Notes under the pieces: model-generated | Told to the model about the DNA's origin: nothing | What the model saw: only the letters and a program-made list of their open reading frames with translations | Database searches by the model: none | Program-made: the position numbers and the translations under genes | Assembly (NCBI RefSeq): GCF_014235875.1 | Contig: NZ_JACJUK010000002.1 | Coordinates: forward strand, 310,001-374,000 | Origin: Croceivirga lutea | Lineage (GTDB): Bacteria > Bacteroidota > Bacteroidia > Flavobacteriales > Flavobacteriaceae | DNA length: 64,000 nt | Direction: 5' to 3' | In this document: positions 51,241-60,324 of the stretch, one piece after another | Numbering within the stretch: the stretch's first letter is position 1 | Layout: every line of letters starts with the position of its first letter

Positions 51241-51258
51241 TCGCAGCGACTACTTTTT
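51232..51258 (+). terminator. Terminator overlapping the stop codon of the 29-residue gene
   Basis: AAAAAGTAGTC and GACTACTTTTT pair around GCAGC (51232-51258); the TAG stop is inside the stem. Confidence 0.8.
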
Positions 51259-51307
51259 CTTTTTAGACAATACGTTCTTTGACATTTTAGGATTGCCAAA
51301 AATTTAA

Positions 51308-51326
51308 GTCGTCAATACTTGACGAC
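51308..51326. promoter_or_regulatory. Inverted repeat upstream of the RNase E/G gene
   Basis: GTCGTCAA (51308-51315), three bases, TTGACGAC (51319-51326): a perfect 8-bp dyad, 58 bases before the rng start. It could be an operator, a leader hairpin for autoregulation, or a weak second terminator. Confidence 0.45.
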
Positions 51327-51383
51327 ACTTAATATTTTTTATTTCTACGTAATAGTTGAAATAATAATTAAAATCGAAAACAA

Positions 51384-52931
51384 GTGAACAGAGAATTAAT
51401 AATTAGATCTGGTTCTACTGCTGTCGATTTTGCCTTACTAAAAGATGGAAAGTTAATTGAACTCCATAAAGAGGAGTACGACAATTCTTTTCAGGTAGGA
51501 GATATCTTTTTAGCCAAAATCAGAAAACCCGTTAAAGGCCTTAATGCGGCTTTTGTTAATGTGGGTTATGAAAAAGATGCGTTTTTGCATTATCATGATC
51601 TTGGACCACAGCTCTCTACCTTACTAAAGTATGTTAAGAAAGCAAGAACTGGAAAAATGAAAGATTTTTCCTTAAAAAACTTTCCGTTTGATAAAGATAT
51701 TGACAAGAATGGCGCAATTACAGATGTAATTAAAGCCAATCAGTCCCTATTGGTTCAAATAGTAAAAGAACCAATCTCAACAAAAGGCCCCCGTATAAGT
51801 TCTGAACTTTCTATTGCAGGGCGCTATTTAGTAATGGTTCCTTTTTCTGACCGCGTATCTGTTTCACAGAAGATATCTAGCAGAGAAGAAAAAGACCGTT
51901 TAAAACGTTTAGTTACCAGCATTAAACCTAAAGGTTTTGGAGTAATTATACGTACAGTTGCAGAAGGCAAAAAAGTAGCAGAGTTAGACAAAGATTTACA
52001 GAACTTGCTGAATAAATGGTCAGCAATGTGCGGTACTTTGCATAAAGCAGAACATCCTTCAAAAGTTTTGGTTGAAATGAACAGAGCATCCTCTATACTT
52101 AGAGATGTTTTTAACGATTCATTCACCGGAATACATGTAGATGATGAAGAGCTTTATGAAAACATCAAAGAATACCTACAAGAAATAGCTCCTGGAAAGG
52201 AGTCTATTGTTAAACAATACAACAATCAGACACCGATTTTTGAAAAATTCGGTATCGAACGCCAAATCAAAACATCATTTGGTAGAACGGCATCAATGAG
52301 CAAAGGTGCCTATTTAATTATAGAGCACACAGAAGCTTTGCACGTTATAGATGTAAATAGCGGTAACCGTTCTAACAAAGCCAAAAATCAAGAAGATACT
52401 GCACTAGAGGTAAATCTTCTTGCCGCAACAGAAATTGCTAGGCAATTACGCTTACGCGATATGGGTGGTATAATAGTGGTTGATTTTATTGACATGACCA
52501 AAGGTGAACATCGAAGAAAACTCTTTGACCACCTTAGAGAAGAAATGAAAGATGACCGCGCCAAACACAAAATTTTACCGCCAAGTAAATTTGGTTTAAT
52601 TCAAATTACTAGGCAACGTGTACGCCCAGAATTAAAAATTAAAACTAGTGAAGTTAACCCGAACGGTGTTGGAGGTGAAATCGAGGCACCTATTGTTTTG
52701 GTTGACAAAATAAATCACGATTTAGAACGCATTTTTAATGGGCCCAATAAGGACAAAAAGTTAACACTTAACATTCATCCTTTTATTGCGGCGTATTTAA
52801 CAAAGGGATTTCCATCTATACGCTCAAAATGGTATTTAGAGTATAAAAAATGGATTAAAATTCAACCTCGAGATGCCTACACTTATCTAGAATATAGATT
52901 TAAAGATAAAGAAGGCAAAACCATACGATAA
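51384..52931 (+). CDS. rng: RNase E/G family ribonuclease
   Basis: 515 residues, the size of RNase G rather than RNase E. Start GTG at 51384 (MNRELIIRSGSTAVDFALLKDGKLIEL). S1-like RNA-binding region IFLAKIRKPVKGLNAAFVNVGYEKDAFLHYHDL, then the DNase I-like catalytic core with IDVNSGNRS and GGIIVVDFIDMTKGEHRR carrying the metal-binding aspartates. It processes rRNA and mRNA 5'-end-dependently. Monocistronic, with a terminator at 52935-52967. Confidence 0.95.
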   Translation: MNRELIIRSGSTAVDFALLKDGKLIELHKEEYDNSFQVGDIFLAKIRKPVKGLNAAFVNVGYEKDAFLHYHDLGPQLSTLLKYVKKARTGKMKDFSLKNFPFDKDIDKNGAITDVIKANQSLLVQIVKEPISTKGPRISSELSIAGRYLVMVPFSDRVSVSQKISSREEKDRLKRLVTSIKPKGFGVIIRTVAEGKKVAELDKDLQNLLNKWSAMCGTLHKAEHPSKVLVEMNRASSILRDVFNDSFTGIHVDDEELYENIKEYLQEIAPGKESIVKQYNNQTPIFEKFGIERQIKTSFGRTASMSKGAYLIIEHTEALHVIDVNSGNRSNKAKNQEDTALEVNLLAATEIARQLRLRDMGGIIVVDFIDMTKGEHRRKLFDHLREEMKDDRAKHKILPPSKFGLIQITRQRVRPELKIKTSEVNPNGVGGEIEAPIVLVDKINHDLERIFNGPNKDKKLTLNIHPFIAAYLTKGFPSIRSKWYLEYKKWIKIQPRDAYTYLEYRFKDKEGKTIR

Positions 52932-52934
52932 GAG

Positions 52935-52967
52935 AAAGCGATGTAATTAATTTTACATCGCTTTTTT
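52935..52967 (+). terminator. Terminator after rng
   Basis: AAGCGATGTAA (52936-52946) pairs with TTACATCGCTT (52953-52963), loop of six, then T-tract. Confidence 0.88.
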
Positions 52968-53013
52968 GTTTTATAAGATATCGGTACTTTTAAGTTTATT
53001 CATTTGAAATATC

Positions 53014-55380
53014 ATGAAAAATATACTATCCCTATTACTTCTTTTTGTGTTATTAGGATGTATTAAAGAATCTACTACAAAAAAGGTTTCTACAATTTTA
53101 GAAGATTCTCCCGCTATTACAGGAAAACAAAATTATTTAAACTCCCCATATGTAACCGCTGGTAACCGTGTGTATATGGTTGGTTACCAAGACGGAACAT
53201 TTCCAGAACTTGGGTGGCACATTAAAGGAGAAATGGGAGGCATTTGGAATCACCCAATTAAACTTATGGATGGTTTTGAGGTGGATATCATAATTGCTGA
53301 AGATACACTTAAACTGAACCAAGCTGATAGTTTTGTTAATTATCCAATGGCCAATAAACACATATTTAAGTTCCCATTAAAAAATCTGGTTGTTGAAAGA
53401 TGGCAATTTATACCTGATAATAAACAAGGCATTTTTGTGCAATTTGTTTTAAAAAACAAAGCATCTACTCCTGTAGATATTCGGTTTAGATTACAAGGCC
53501 ATACTGATCTTAGACCTACATGGTTGGGCGAGCAATCGCAAATGATAGATGGGCAAGATAATGCCGAATTTTCAAAAGACAAATGGGTAATAAAAGATGA
53601 AAACAATAATTGGTTTGCTGTCTTTGGAGCAAATTTACAACCACAAAGTAACTCAGTTTTACCTAATACTACTACTAATACTGTTTCTACAGATTTAGAG
53701 TACGCTCTAACCTTAACAGAAAATACAGAAACTTTAGTAAATACCGTATTTAGTGGGTCATATCAATCTAAAGAAATTGCTTTGAAAGAATATGATGATA
53801 TCCACGCTAATTATCTAGAATTTGCCGAAGATAAAAGAATTAGATATGCTGCTTTAGCAGAACAATCAAAACTTACTATTGACGATAAAAACCTACAACA
53901 AACCTTTGAGTGGTTAAAGTATAATTGTGATTGGTTGGTACGAACAATACCTGAAATTGGTACAGGCATTGGAGCAGGAATACCTGATTACCCATGGTTT
54001 TTTGGCGTAGATAGTGAATACGCCTTAAAAGGTTATATGGCCGTAGGCCAAGAAAACACCGTGAACAAAACCATTAAGCTATTAGATAGCGTGTCTATGG
54101 CTTTAAACGGTAATGGTAGAATTATACATGAAATGTCTACTAACGGAGTGGTTTTTAATCCTGGCAACATTAATGAAACCCCTCAATTTGCTTCACTCAT
54201 TTGGGAAATTTACCAGTGGAATGGTAATCAAGAATTTTTACGAAACTATTATCCAACTATTGAAAAAGGACTTTCATGGCTTTTAGAAGCTAATGATGAA
54301 AACAAAAATTTATTTCCAGACGGCTTTGGTATGATGGAAATTCATGGATTGGATAGCGAAATGATTGATGTTGCCACCTACACTCAACGGGCCTTTTTAG
54401 ATGCTTCTAAAATTGCAACCGAACTTAATAAAAAAGAAGATGCGAAAAAGTTTTCGGATCTAGCTCAAACCTTAAAAGAGAAGATTAACTCTGATTTTTG
54501 GGCTGAGGAATATAATTCTTTTGCTGACTTTTTAGGTACCAACCAGCAAGCTCTTCATTTAATTGAAGACGCTCTAGTTAGAGCAGACACCCTTGACAAA
54601 CCTTGGGCAATAGAGGAATTAGAAGCAACAAAAAAACAAATTTTGGCCAGTAGTAATAACCAACTCAAACCTTTCGTTTTACACCATAACTGGGTGGTAA
54701 ATACCCCAATGGAGATGGCAATTGCGGACTCCGTAAAAGCTATTAATGCTTTAAATACCGCTAAAAAATTTACCAATCCGTTTGGTGTTTTTGTTACTGG
54801 TATTGATAGAGATGAATCTGCTGGTTCTAATGATGGAGCTTATAAAGCCCCTCCTATCTTTACCTACACAGGAGCCGTAATGACTTTACCCACAGGAGTT
54901 CAAGCGGTTGCTGAGAATAACTATGGTAGACCAGATGAAGCACTCGATTATTTAAATAGAATGACTAGGTCTTTTAGTTATGCACTCCCAGGCAGTATGT
55001 ACGAGGTTTCACCAGATTTTGGTATGATGACTCAAGCTTGGAATATCTATGCTTTTGCTGTACCCATTGTACAACAGTTTTTTGGAGTTCAGCCACAGGC
55101 TCAAAACAAAACAGTTATTATTAAACCTCAAATGCCAAGCACGTGGAAAAACGCCTCCTTAGAAAATATTAAAGTAGCAGATAACGAAATATCTATCTAT
55201 TATAAAAAGGTTGACAAACAGTTGGCAATTGAAGTAAAACAAACCAATGATAGCTGGACGATACAATTAGAATTACCAAAAAATATCTACCAAGTCACTG
55301 GAGACTCAGAAGAAAAAACAATTGAGAACACTTCTATTTTTAGTACCCAAAGCCAACAAATACGTATTACTACCAAGTAA
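53014..55380 (+). CDS. Lipoprotein, (alpha/alpha)6-barrel glycosidase-like
   Basis: 788 residues with lipobox VLLGC (Cys at about 16). The first 270 residues look like a beta-sandwich (TFPELGWHIKGEMGGIW). The second part carries the six-hairpin glycosidase pattern: GIGAGIPDYPWFFGVDSEYALKGYMAVGQ, GRIIHEMSTNGVV, NETPQFASLIWEIYQWNGNQ and HHNWVVNTPMEMAIADS. It resembles amylo-alpha-1,6-glucosidase/glycogen debranching-like proteins; the exact GH family cannot be fixed. It may act on surface or periplasmic alpha-glucans. Single gene. Confidence 0.82.
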   Translation: MKNILSLLLLFVLLGCIKESTTKKVSTILEDSPAITGKQNYLNSPYVTAGNRVYMVGYQDGTFPELGWHIKGEMGGIWNHPIKLMDGFEVDIIIAEDTLKLNQADSFVNYPMANKHIFKFPLKNLVVERWQFIPDNKQGIFVQFVLKNKASTPVDIRFRLQGHTDLRPTWLGEQSQMIDGQDNAEFSKDKWVIKDENNNWFAVFGANLQPQSNSVLPNTTTNTVSTDLEYALTLTENTETLVNTVFSGSYQSKEIALKEYDDIHANYLEFAEDKRIRYAALAEQSKLTIDDKNLQQTFEWLKYNCDWLVRTIPEIGTGIGAGIPDYPWFFGVDSEYALKGYMAVGQENTVNKTIKLLDSVSMALNGNGRIIHEMSTNGVVFNPGNINETPQFASLIWEIYQWNGNQEFLRNYYPTIEKGLSWLLEANDENKNLFPDGFGMMEIHGLDSEMIDVATYTQRAFLDASKIATELNKKEDAKKFSDLAQTLKEKINSDFWAEEYNSFADFLGTNQQALHLIEDALVRADTLDKPWAIEELEATKKQILASSNNQLKPFVLHHNWVVNTPMEMAIADSVKAINALNTAKKFTNPFGVFVTGIDRDESAGSNDGAYKAPPIFTYTGAVMTLPTGVQAVAENNYGRPDEALDYLNRMTRSFSYALPGSMYEVSPDFGMMTQAWNIYAFAVPIVQQFFGVQPQAQNKTVIIKPQMPSTWKNASLENIKVADNEISIYYKKVDKQLAIEVKQTNDSWTIQLELPKNIYQVTGDSEEKTIENTSIFSTQSQQIRITTK

Positions 55381-55414
55381 TTAAGCTACCAACGGTAACT
55401 TATTATATTAGCCA

Positions 55415-56209
55415 ATGAACTGTAAAAATTGTACTCATCCTATTAACGCTGAAGCAAATTACTGCGAAAAATGTGGAGGTAAAATTGTTTTATCACGCAT
55501 AAACGTAAAATCACTACTAACGCAGGCTGCATCTAACATTTTTGGTTGGGATAATAGATATTTTGCAACGATAAGAGGCCTATTAACAAAACCCGGAAAA
55601 ACACTTTATGCCTATATAGATGGAACCAGAAATAGATATATGAATCCGTTTTCATTTCTATTAATTGGGTTAACCCTTTGTGTATTTGTTTTTAAATTTT
55701 ACAGTCAAGATTATTTAGCAATTTCTGAAGAAGCTAATAAACAACAGTTGGTTTGGATGGCTGACACCTTTGGAGGAATCTACGCCGATGAGGCTTATCA
55801 AAAACAATCTCTAGAGCTAAATTCTAAGATGCAAAACTTCATCTTAAAGTATTTTAACTTGGTTTCTTTCTTATTAATACCAGTATACACCCTTTTTACA
55901 TGGCTAATATTTAGAAAACCATTTAATTATGGAGAACACTTAGTAATTAATTCGTATTTACAAGGTGTTGGATTTCATTTTACAACAATATTTTTTCTAC
56001 TTACTGTTTTTGTACATCCGTCATTTTTTCTTGTGGCTTCTTTGGGAACCTTTACACTGTATTGTATCAGCTTAAAGCTGTTGTATAAATTATCTTGGGC
56101 TGAGTTAATATTAAAAATCTTACTGTTTATTGGCTTAGGAATTCTAACGGTAATTGTATTAGGGGTTTTACTGTTTATTGGAGGTTTTTTGTTTGGTAAG
56201 TATTTCTAG
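55415..56209 (+). CDS. DUF3667 family membrane protein
   Basis: 264 residues. N-terminal zinc ribbon CKNCTHPINAEANYCEKCGGK (3-23) then GWDNRYFATIRGLLTKPGKTLYAYIDG, the DUF3667 signature, and four to five membrane helices. Function unknown. recX starts two bases after its stop. Confidence 0.9.
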   Translation: MNCKNCTHPINAEANYCEKCGGKIVLSRINVKSLLTQAASNIFGWDNRYFATIRGLLTKPGKTLYAYIDGTRNRYMNPFSFLLIGLTLCVFVFKFYSQDYLAISEEANKQQLVWMADTFGGIYADEAYQKQSLELNSKMQNFILKYFNLVSFLLIPVYTLFTWLIFRKPFNYGEHLVINSYLQGVGFHFTTIFFLLTVFVHPSFFLVASLGTFTLYCISLKLLYKLSWAELILKILLFIGLGILTVIVLGVLLFIGGFLFGKYF

Positions 56210-56211
56210 AA

Positions 56212-56673
56212 ATGACACTACAAGAAGCCACAAAAAAACTAGAATACTATTGCGCCTATCAAGACCGGTGTCATAAAGATGTAATTAACAAATTAAAAGG
56301 TATGCGCATGATACCTGCAGCTATTGACCAAATAGTAACTCATTTAATTCAAGAAAATTATTTAAATGAAGAACGTTTTGCTATAAGTTTTGCTAGAGGA
56401 AAATTCAATCACAAAAAATGGGGTAATGTTAGAATTAAAAATGAATTGAAACTTAGAAATATTTCGGTTTACAATATTAAAAGCGCTTTAAACGAAATTG
56501 AATCAGACTACTTAAATGTATTTAATGAAGTTGCAGAAAAAAAATGGAACAGTACAAAAGCATTACCACTATTAAAACGAAAACGAAAAGTACTAGATTA
56601 TTTGGCTTACCGAGGCTGGGAAACGCATCTGATTTATGAAAAACTAAATGAATTAAGTAAATCAGCAAACTAA
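56212..56673 (+). CDS. recX: RecX family regulator
   Basis: 153 residues. Modulates RecA filament assembly. The three-helix repeat pattern LEYYCAYQDRCHKDVINKLKG, LIQENYLNEERFAISFARGKFNHKKWGNVRIKNELK, and VLDYLAYRGWETHLIYEKL matches RecX. It is co-transcribed with DUF3667; recA is not in the window. Confidence 0.92.
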   Translation: MTLQEATKKLEYYCAYQDRCHKDVINKLKGMRMIPAAIDQIVTHLIQENYLNEERFAISFARGKFNHKKWGNVRIKNELKLRNISVYNIKSALNEIESDYLNVFNEVAEKKWNSTKALPLLKRKRKVLDYLAYRGWETHLIYEKLNELSKSAN

Positions 56674-56712
56674 CTTTATTTACAAATAGCTGTATTTATT
56701 TTAGGGAATAAA

Positions 56713-56734
56713 AAAATCCCCTAAAAGGGGATTT
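56713..56734 (+). terminator. Bidirectional terminator after recX
   Basis: AAAATCCCC (56713-56721) pairs with GGGGATTTT (56726-56734), loop TAAAA region, between two convergent genes. Confidence 0.75.
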
Positions 56735-56755
56735 TAAAGTTTTTTATTCTACTAC

Positions 56756-57247
56756 TTAGAGGTTAAAAGATGCCCCAACTGAAACATTAAACTGATTGAA
56801 ATATTCCTCCGCAGGTGTTAAGTCAGATTTATATTTAGCTATTGGTGTATTTGCTTCAAAAAACAAACCAAAACCATCCGCGAAAAAATAACGAACACCA
56901 AGATGCGCCCCAAAATTTTTAAGTCCTAAATCAAGACCAGGATAAATATCCATTTCATCACCTAATTCTAAAACGCTACCTAAATGCGCATTAAATCGAG
57001 CTTTTAAATCAAAACGTTCAGAAAAGTCGGCATCAAAAGCCTCTTCAACTCCTAAAAGATAGGCCCCTGCTACACCCAAAGAAATATTTTCGCCAACACC
57101 CTTATCAAGAGTGGCTACAATACCTGAACCATCACTTTGTAGGTTGGCTCCAACTTGAAATTTAAAATCTCCTTCACCGTAATACGCCTGTGCGTTTACC
57201 GTATAAACGGCTAATGTTAGTATAAAAATTAAAACTGTATTCTTCAT
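56756..57247 (-). CDS. Outer membrane beta-barrel protein (DUF6646-like)
   Basis: 163 residues from the ATG at 57247 (MKNTVLIFILTLAVYTVNAQ), with a clear signal peptide; an in-frame extension to 57277 adds ten residues before the signal and is unlikely. Amphipathic strands alternate through FKFQVGANLQSDGSGIVATL and FGAHLGVRYFFADGFGLFFEANTP, ending FNVSVGASFNL. It is a small porin-like barrel of unknown role. Confidence 0.82.
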   Translation of the reverse strand: MKNTVLIFILTLAVYTVNAQAYYGEGDFKFQVGANLQSDGSGIVATLDKGVGENISLGVAGAYLLGVEEAFDADFSERFDLKARFNAHLGSVLELGDEMDIYPGLDLGLKNFGAHLGVRYFFADGFGLFFEANTPIAKYKSDLTPAEEYFNQFNVSVGASFNL

Positions 57248-57335
57248 AATTCTAGGTTTGTTGTCAAAAGTATTCAATAATTGATATTCTTCTATATAAA
57301 ATTGATTTTGTACATAAATTTCTCTTACTAGAAAA

Positions 57336-58199
57336 TTAGGTAGTTACCCGTTTTGAGGTTCTTAGTATAGCTTGCTCATTTTTGTAATCTATCCATTTTT
57401 GACCTTTCCATTTACGCATAGAATTATCAAAATGGCGCATGATAAATATATTATAAAGTGCTTTTGCAAAGTTTTTAGGCTTTCTAGCCACTGCCCGTAA
57501 ACTCATACTAAAACCAGGTGTAATGTATTTCATGTGGTGCCAGTAACCCTCGGGAATATATAATACGTTGCCGTGGTTAAGTTCCGCTACATGGCCTTTT
57601 GCATTTTTTAAAGCTGGCCATTTTTCAAGATTTGGGTTGTTAAAATCTATATCCTCTCTTGTAATTAAAGAGTGTGGAATTTTGTACAAGTGCTTAGTTT
57701 CGCTTTGCGAAAATAATATGCATTGTTTTTTACCTTCAAAATGAAAATGGAAAATATTGGCTAAATCAATATCATAATGCATAAAAGTGTGCGCGTTTTT
57801 TCCACCAAAAAAAAGCATAGGTAAGCCTTTCATTAAACGAATACCAAAATCAGGAAAAGTAAAGTCTTTTTGAAGCTCAGGAACCTCTTTTAAAACATTC
57901 CAGAGAAAGATTCTGTATTTAGTTGGTTTGGCTTTTAAAAGTTCTATATAATCAGCCATTTTCATTTTAGCATGAGGCTCGTTAAAACCCTCATCATGCT
58001 TAACGGGTCTATCATCATACAACGGCACTTCTTTATCTCCCACCACTTGTTTTATATAGTCTAAATTCCATTTGTGGTAGGCAGGCCAATCTTCTATAAA
58101 ATTTTCTATTACTACTGGTTTTTGGGGCCTGAAGTAATCGCGTAAAAAGGCTTCTTTACTAAGCGTTTTTACCCTAGGTATTTGTTCAAGGTTAAGCAT
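57336..58199 (-). CDS. JmjC/cupin-like Fe(II)/2-oxoglutarate oxygenase
   Basis: 287 residues. Cupin_8 pattern: PVVIENFIEDWPAYHKW, then HxD at 141-143 (HTFMHYDIDLANIF), the distal ligand in IPEGYWHHMKY (His221 or 222) and GFSMSLRAVARKPKN. These ligands bind Fe(II) with 2-oxoglutarate, and relatives hydroxylate proteins or RNA-associated targets. Substrate unknown. It is alone, with no recognisable partner beside it. Confidence 0.88.
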   Translation of the reverse strand: MLNLEQIPRVKTLSKEAFLRDYFRPQKPVVIENFIEDWPAYHKWNLDYIKQVVGDKEVPLYDDRPVKHDEGFNEPHAKMKMADYIELLKAKPTKYRIFLWNVLKEVPELQKDFTFPDFGIRLMKGLPMLFFGGKNAHTFMHYDIDLANIFHFHFEGKKQCILFSQSETKHLYKIPHSLITREDIDFNNPNLEKWPALKNAKGHVAELNHGNVLYIPEGYWHHMKYITPGFSMSLRAVARKPKNFAKALYNIFIMRHFDNSMRKWKGQKWIDYKNEQAILRTSKRVTT

Positions 58200-58396
58200 T
58201 AAAACGCTAATTAATGAATCGGCTAAGGTAGTAAAAAAGTGATAGTAGCTTTAAACCTAAGGTTCATTAGCAACACTGTAAATTTCTGTTTCATAATTAT
58301 AGCCTATCCTTATTAAAAACAAAAACAGCTTTTCTAAGGATTACTTAGATTACAGCCGTCTGTTATAAAAATTACTTAGTTGAATGCAGATAATTA
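58200..58396. other. Spacer upstream of the JmjC gene
   Basis: 197 bases without coding frames. ATTACTTAG occurs twice (58340-58348, 58371-58379), the first as part of a CTAAG/CTTAG dyad (58334-58348). No terminator for the TonB receptor gene is seen. Confidence 0.45.
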
Positions 58397-60226
58397 TTAT
58401 TGGAAACTATAGCGTAAACCAAATAATACATTACTTGGTGGCATAGGTACAAAACCGGTTTCAATATAATCTTCATCAAAAATATTGCTTGCCGTAATTG
58501 TAAACTCAGCTTGTTTCATCTTTATTGCCAAAGAAGCATCCCATACATTATACGTTTGACCTGTAGTACGTTCTGCGTATTTATATACTATGTTTTGACG
58601 TACATTTTTCAGAAACTGCGTACTAAAACGCGTGGTATATTGATGCTTAAAGGTATTTAGTGAATAGCGAGATAATTCTTCGTTTTGATCTAAAATATTA
58701 TCATCTAAAAAAGCATAACCCACACTCAAGGTTTGGGTGTAATCTAGTATGTTAAAGTTATACCCCGCATCTAACTCTAAACCTTTTGTATTAACTTCTG
58801 TAATATTAGTAGCGGCAAATACATCTTCAGAAACATCATTTCTTATATAATCAATTAAGTTATTAGCATCTCTGTTAAAAACAGCAATGGTAGCATTAAA
58901 TTTTGGAGATACGTATTTAAAACCAAGTTCTTGTGCAAATGCTTCTTCTGGCTCTAAATTTTCATTACCACTAGTAACAGGGTCGTTATAAAATAAATCT
59001 GTGTAGGTAGGAACACGGTAGGTATACCCAATATTACCGTAGATTTTAAAATTATTAGTAATATCATAACCCAAGTCTAAGCCTGGAAAAGCATGAAATT
59101 TAAAATCAGAAAAATAGGTTAACGCCACCCCAGGTGTAATGTCTAATTTATTATCTAGAACACTAAAACGATGCTCTAAAAACACATTGGTCATAAAACG
59201 ATCTCTTGTACCCAAATTATTACTTCTTAAATAAATTTGCGATACATCTACTCCAAAACCTGTAATACCCAGTTTTGAGGCATAAGAAGCATTAGCTTCT
59301 ACTCCTATTTTGTTTGAAATATGCATATTTCTGTAAAAACTTGGGTCGTTTCTTCTTAAAAGGAATACATCTTGATTACGTTTCCAGTACACTCTAGGTT
59401 GTACTTTAAGTGCATTTTTTTGAAAAGTGGTAGAAAAGGCCAATAAACTATTCTGTGTCTCTTCATACTCGTTAAACGTAGGATTATTGGTGTAAAAATT
59501 CTCTGCGCCAAATTTGCGTTCTAAGAATGTAGCTGTCATTTCTATGGGTTGCGCATTCTTATTAAAAATGCTTTTTAAATAGTAATTAGCATTGTCATAA
59601 TCTGTATTATTTCTATAACCTTCAGAGGTTACTCTACCTACATGGACAATATGAGTTGAATTTTGTTTTTCTATACCAGCAGTTACATTACCATTTAATT
59701 GTCCAAAAGAGCCAGCCTCAACATTTAAAGAAACAGAGTTGTTCAAATTCTTTTTAGTAATAATGTTTATGGCCCCAGTGAAAGCATTTTGTCCGAAAAC
59801 TCTTGCCGCCGGACCTTTTATAATTTCAATACGTTCAATAACTTCTAATGGCAAAGCAGCATTCATTGTATGGTGCCCTGTTTGCGCATCATCCATTTTA
59901 ATACCATCAATTAATAGTAGTGTTTGGTCAAAGCCACCTCCTCTAATATACAAGTCTGCTTGGCTGCCACCAGTACCACGTCTTCTAATATCAACTCCTG
60001 CCACTTGCTGCAACAGGTCAGCAACATTAACTGCAGCGCTATTTTTAATATCGTTAGCCGTAACAATATTTATTGTTCTTGAATTTTCTTTAAAGGGTAA
60101 ATTAATTCGGTTCGCAGTAACCACAACTTCACTGAGCGAATCAATTTTCAATACAGGCTGGTCTTGCTGTGCATTCAATTCAAATACACTTATTGCTATT
60201 ACAAATAGTACGACTAATTTTTTCAT
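58397..60226 (-). CDS. TonB-dependent receptor, BtuB-like
   Basis: 609 residues. Signal peptide MKKLVVLFVIAISVFELNAQ, then LSEVVVTANRI TonB box and plug (QQVAGVDIRRRGTGGSQADLYIRGGGFDQTLLLIDG), then a barrel ending FGLRYSFQ. The plug is BtuB-like, but no cobalamin riboswitch was found. It is divergent from a MocR-type regulator over a shared operator region, which suggests a vitamin or amine-like nutrient controlled by that regulator. Confidence 0.92.
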   Translation of the reverse strand: MKKLVVLFVIAISVFELNAQQDQPVLKIDSLSEVVVTANRINLPFKENSRTINIVTANDIKNSAAVNVADLLQQVAGVDIRRRGTGGSQADLYIRGGGFDQTLLLIDGIKMDDAQTGHHTMNAALPLEVIERIEIIKGPAARVFGQNAFTGAINIITKKNLNNSVSLNVEAGSFGQLNGNVTAGIEKQNSTHIVHVGRVTSEGYRNNTDYDNANYYLKSIFNKNAQPIEMTATFLERKFGAENFYTNNPTFNEYEETQNSLLAFSTTFQKNALKVQPRVYWKRNQDVFLLRRNDPSFYRNMHISNKIGVEANASYASKLGITGFGVDVSQIYLRSNNLGTRDRFMTNVFLEHRFSVLDNKLDITPGVALTYFSDFKFHAFPGLDLGYDITNNFKIYGNIGYTYRVPTYTDLFYNDPVTSGNENLEPEEAFAQELGFKYVSPKFNATIAVFNRDANNLIDYIRNDVSEDVFAATNITEVNTKGLELDAGYNFNILDYTQTLSVGYAFLDDNILDQNEELSRYSLNTFKHQYTTRFSTQFLKNVRQNIVYKYAERTTGQTYNVWDASLAIKMKQAEFTITASNIFDEDYIETGFVPMPPSNVLFGLRYSFQ

Positions 60227-60279
60227 TTTTTTATTTTGTACTTGTCTTATGTAAACTAAGGTGCAAAAATCATAACTTT

Positions 60280-60324
60280 CCGGACGATTAAACTAGTCCA
60301 GTTCTAAAACAATGAATAGTCCGG
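60280..60324. promoter_or_regulatory. Three-site operator between the TonB receptor and the MocR-type gene
   Basis: Three similar 10-mers: AATCGTCCGG on the minus strand (60280-60289), ACTAGTCCAG (60292-60301) and AATAGTCCGG (60315-60324) on the plus strand. The last two are direct repeats 23 bases apart and the third overlaps codons 2-5 of the MocR gene. Direct plus inverted sites are usual for MocR/PdxR. Confidence 0.55.

Noticed and set aside
58200-58396. A 23-codon minus-strand frame and a possible B12 riboswitch
   Set aside because: The frame is too short and not signal-like; the cobalamin box sequences were looked for near the BtuB-like receptor and not found.
59739-60254. 171-residue plus-strand frame
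   Set aside because: It is fully antisense to the 5' part of a clear TonB receptor and has no recognisable features.
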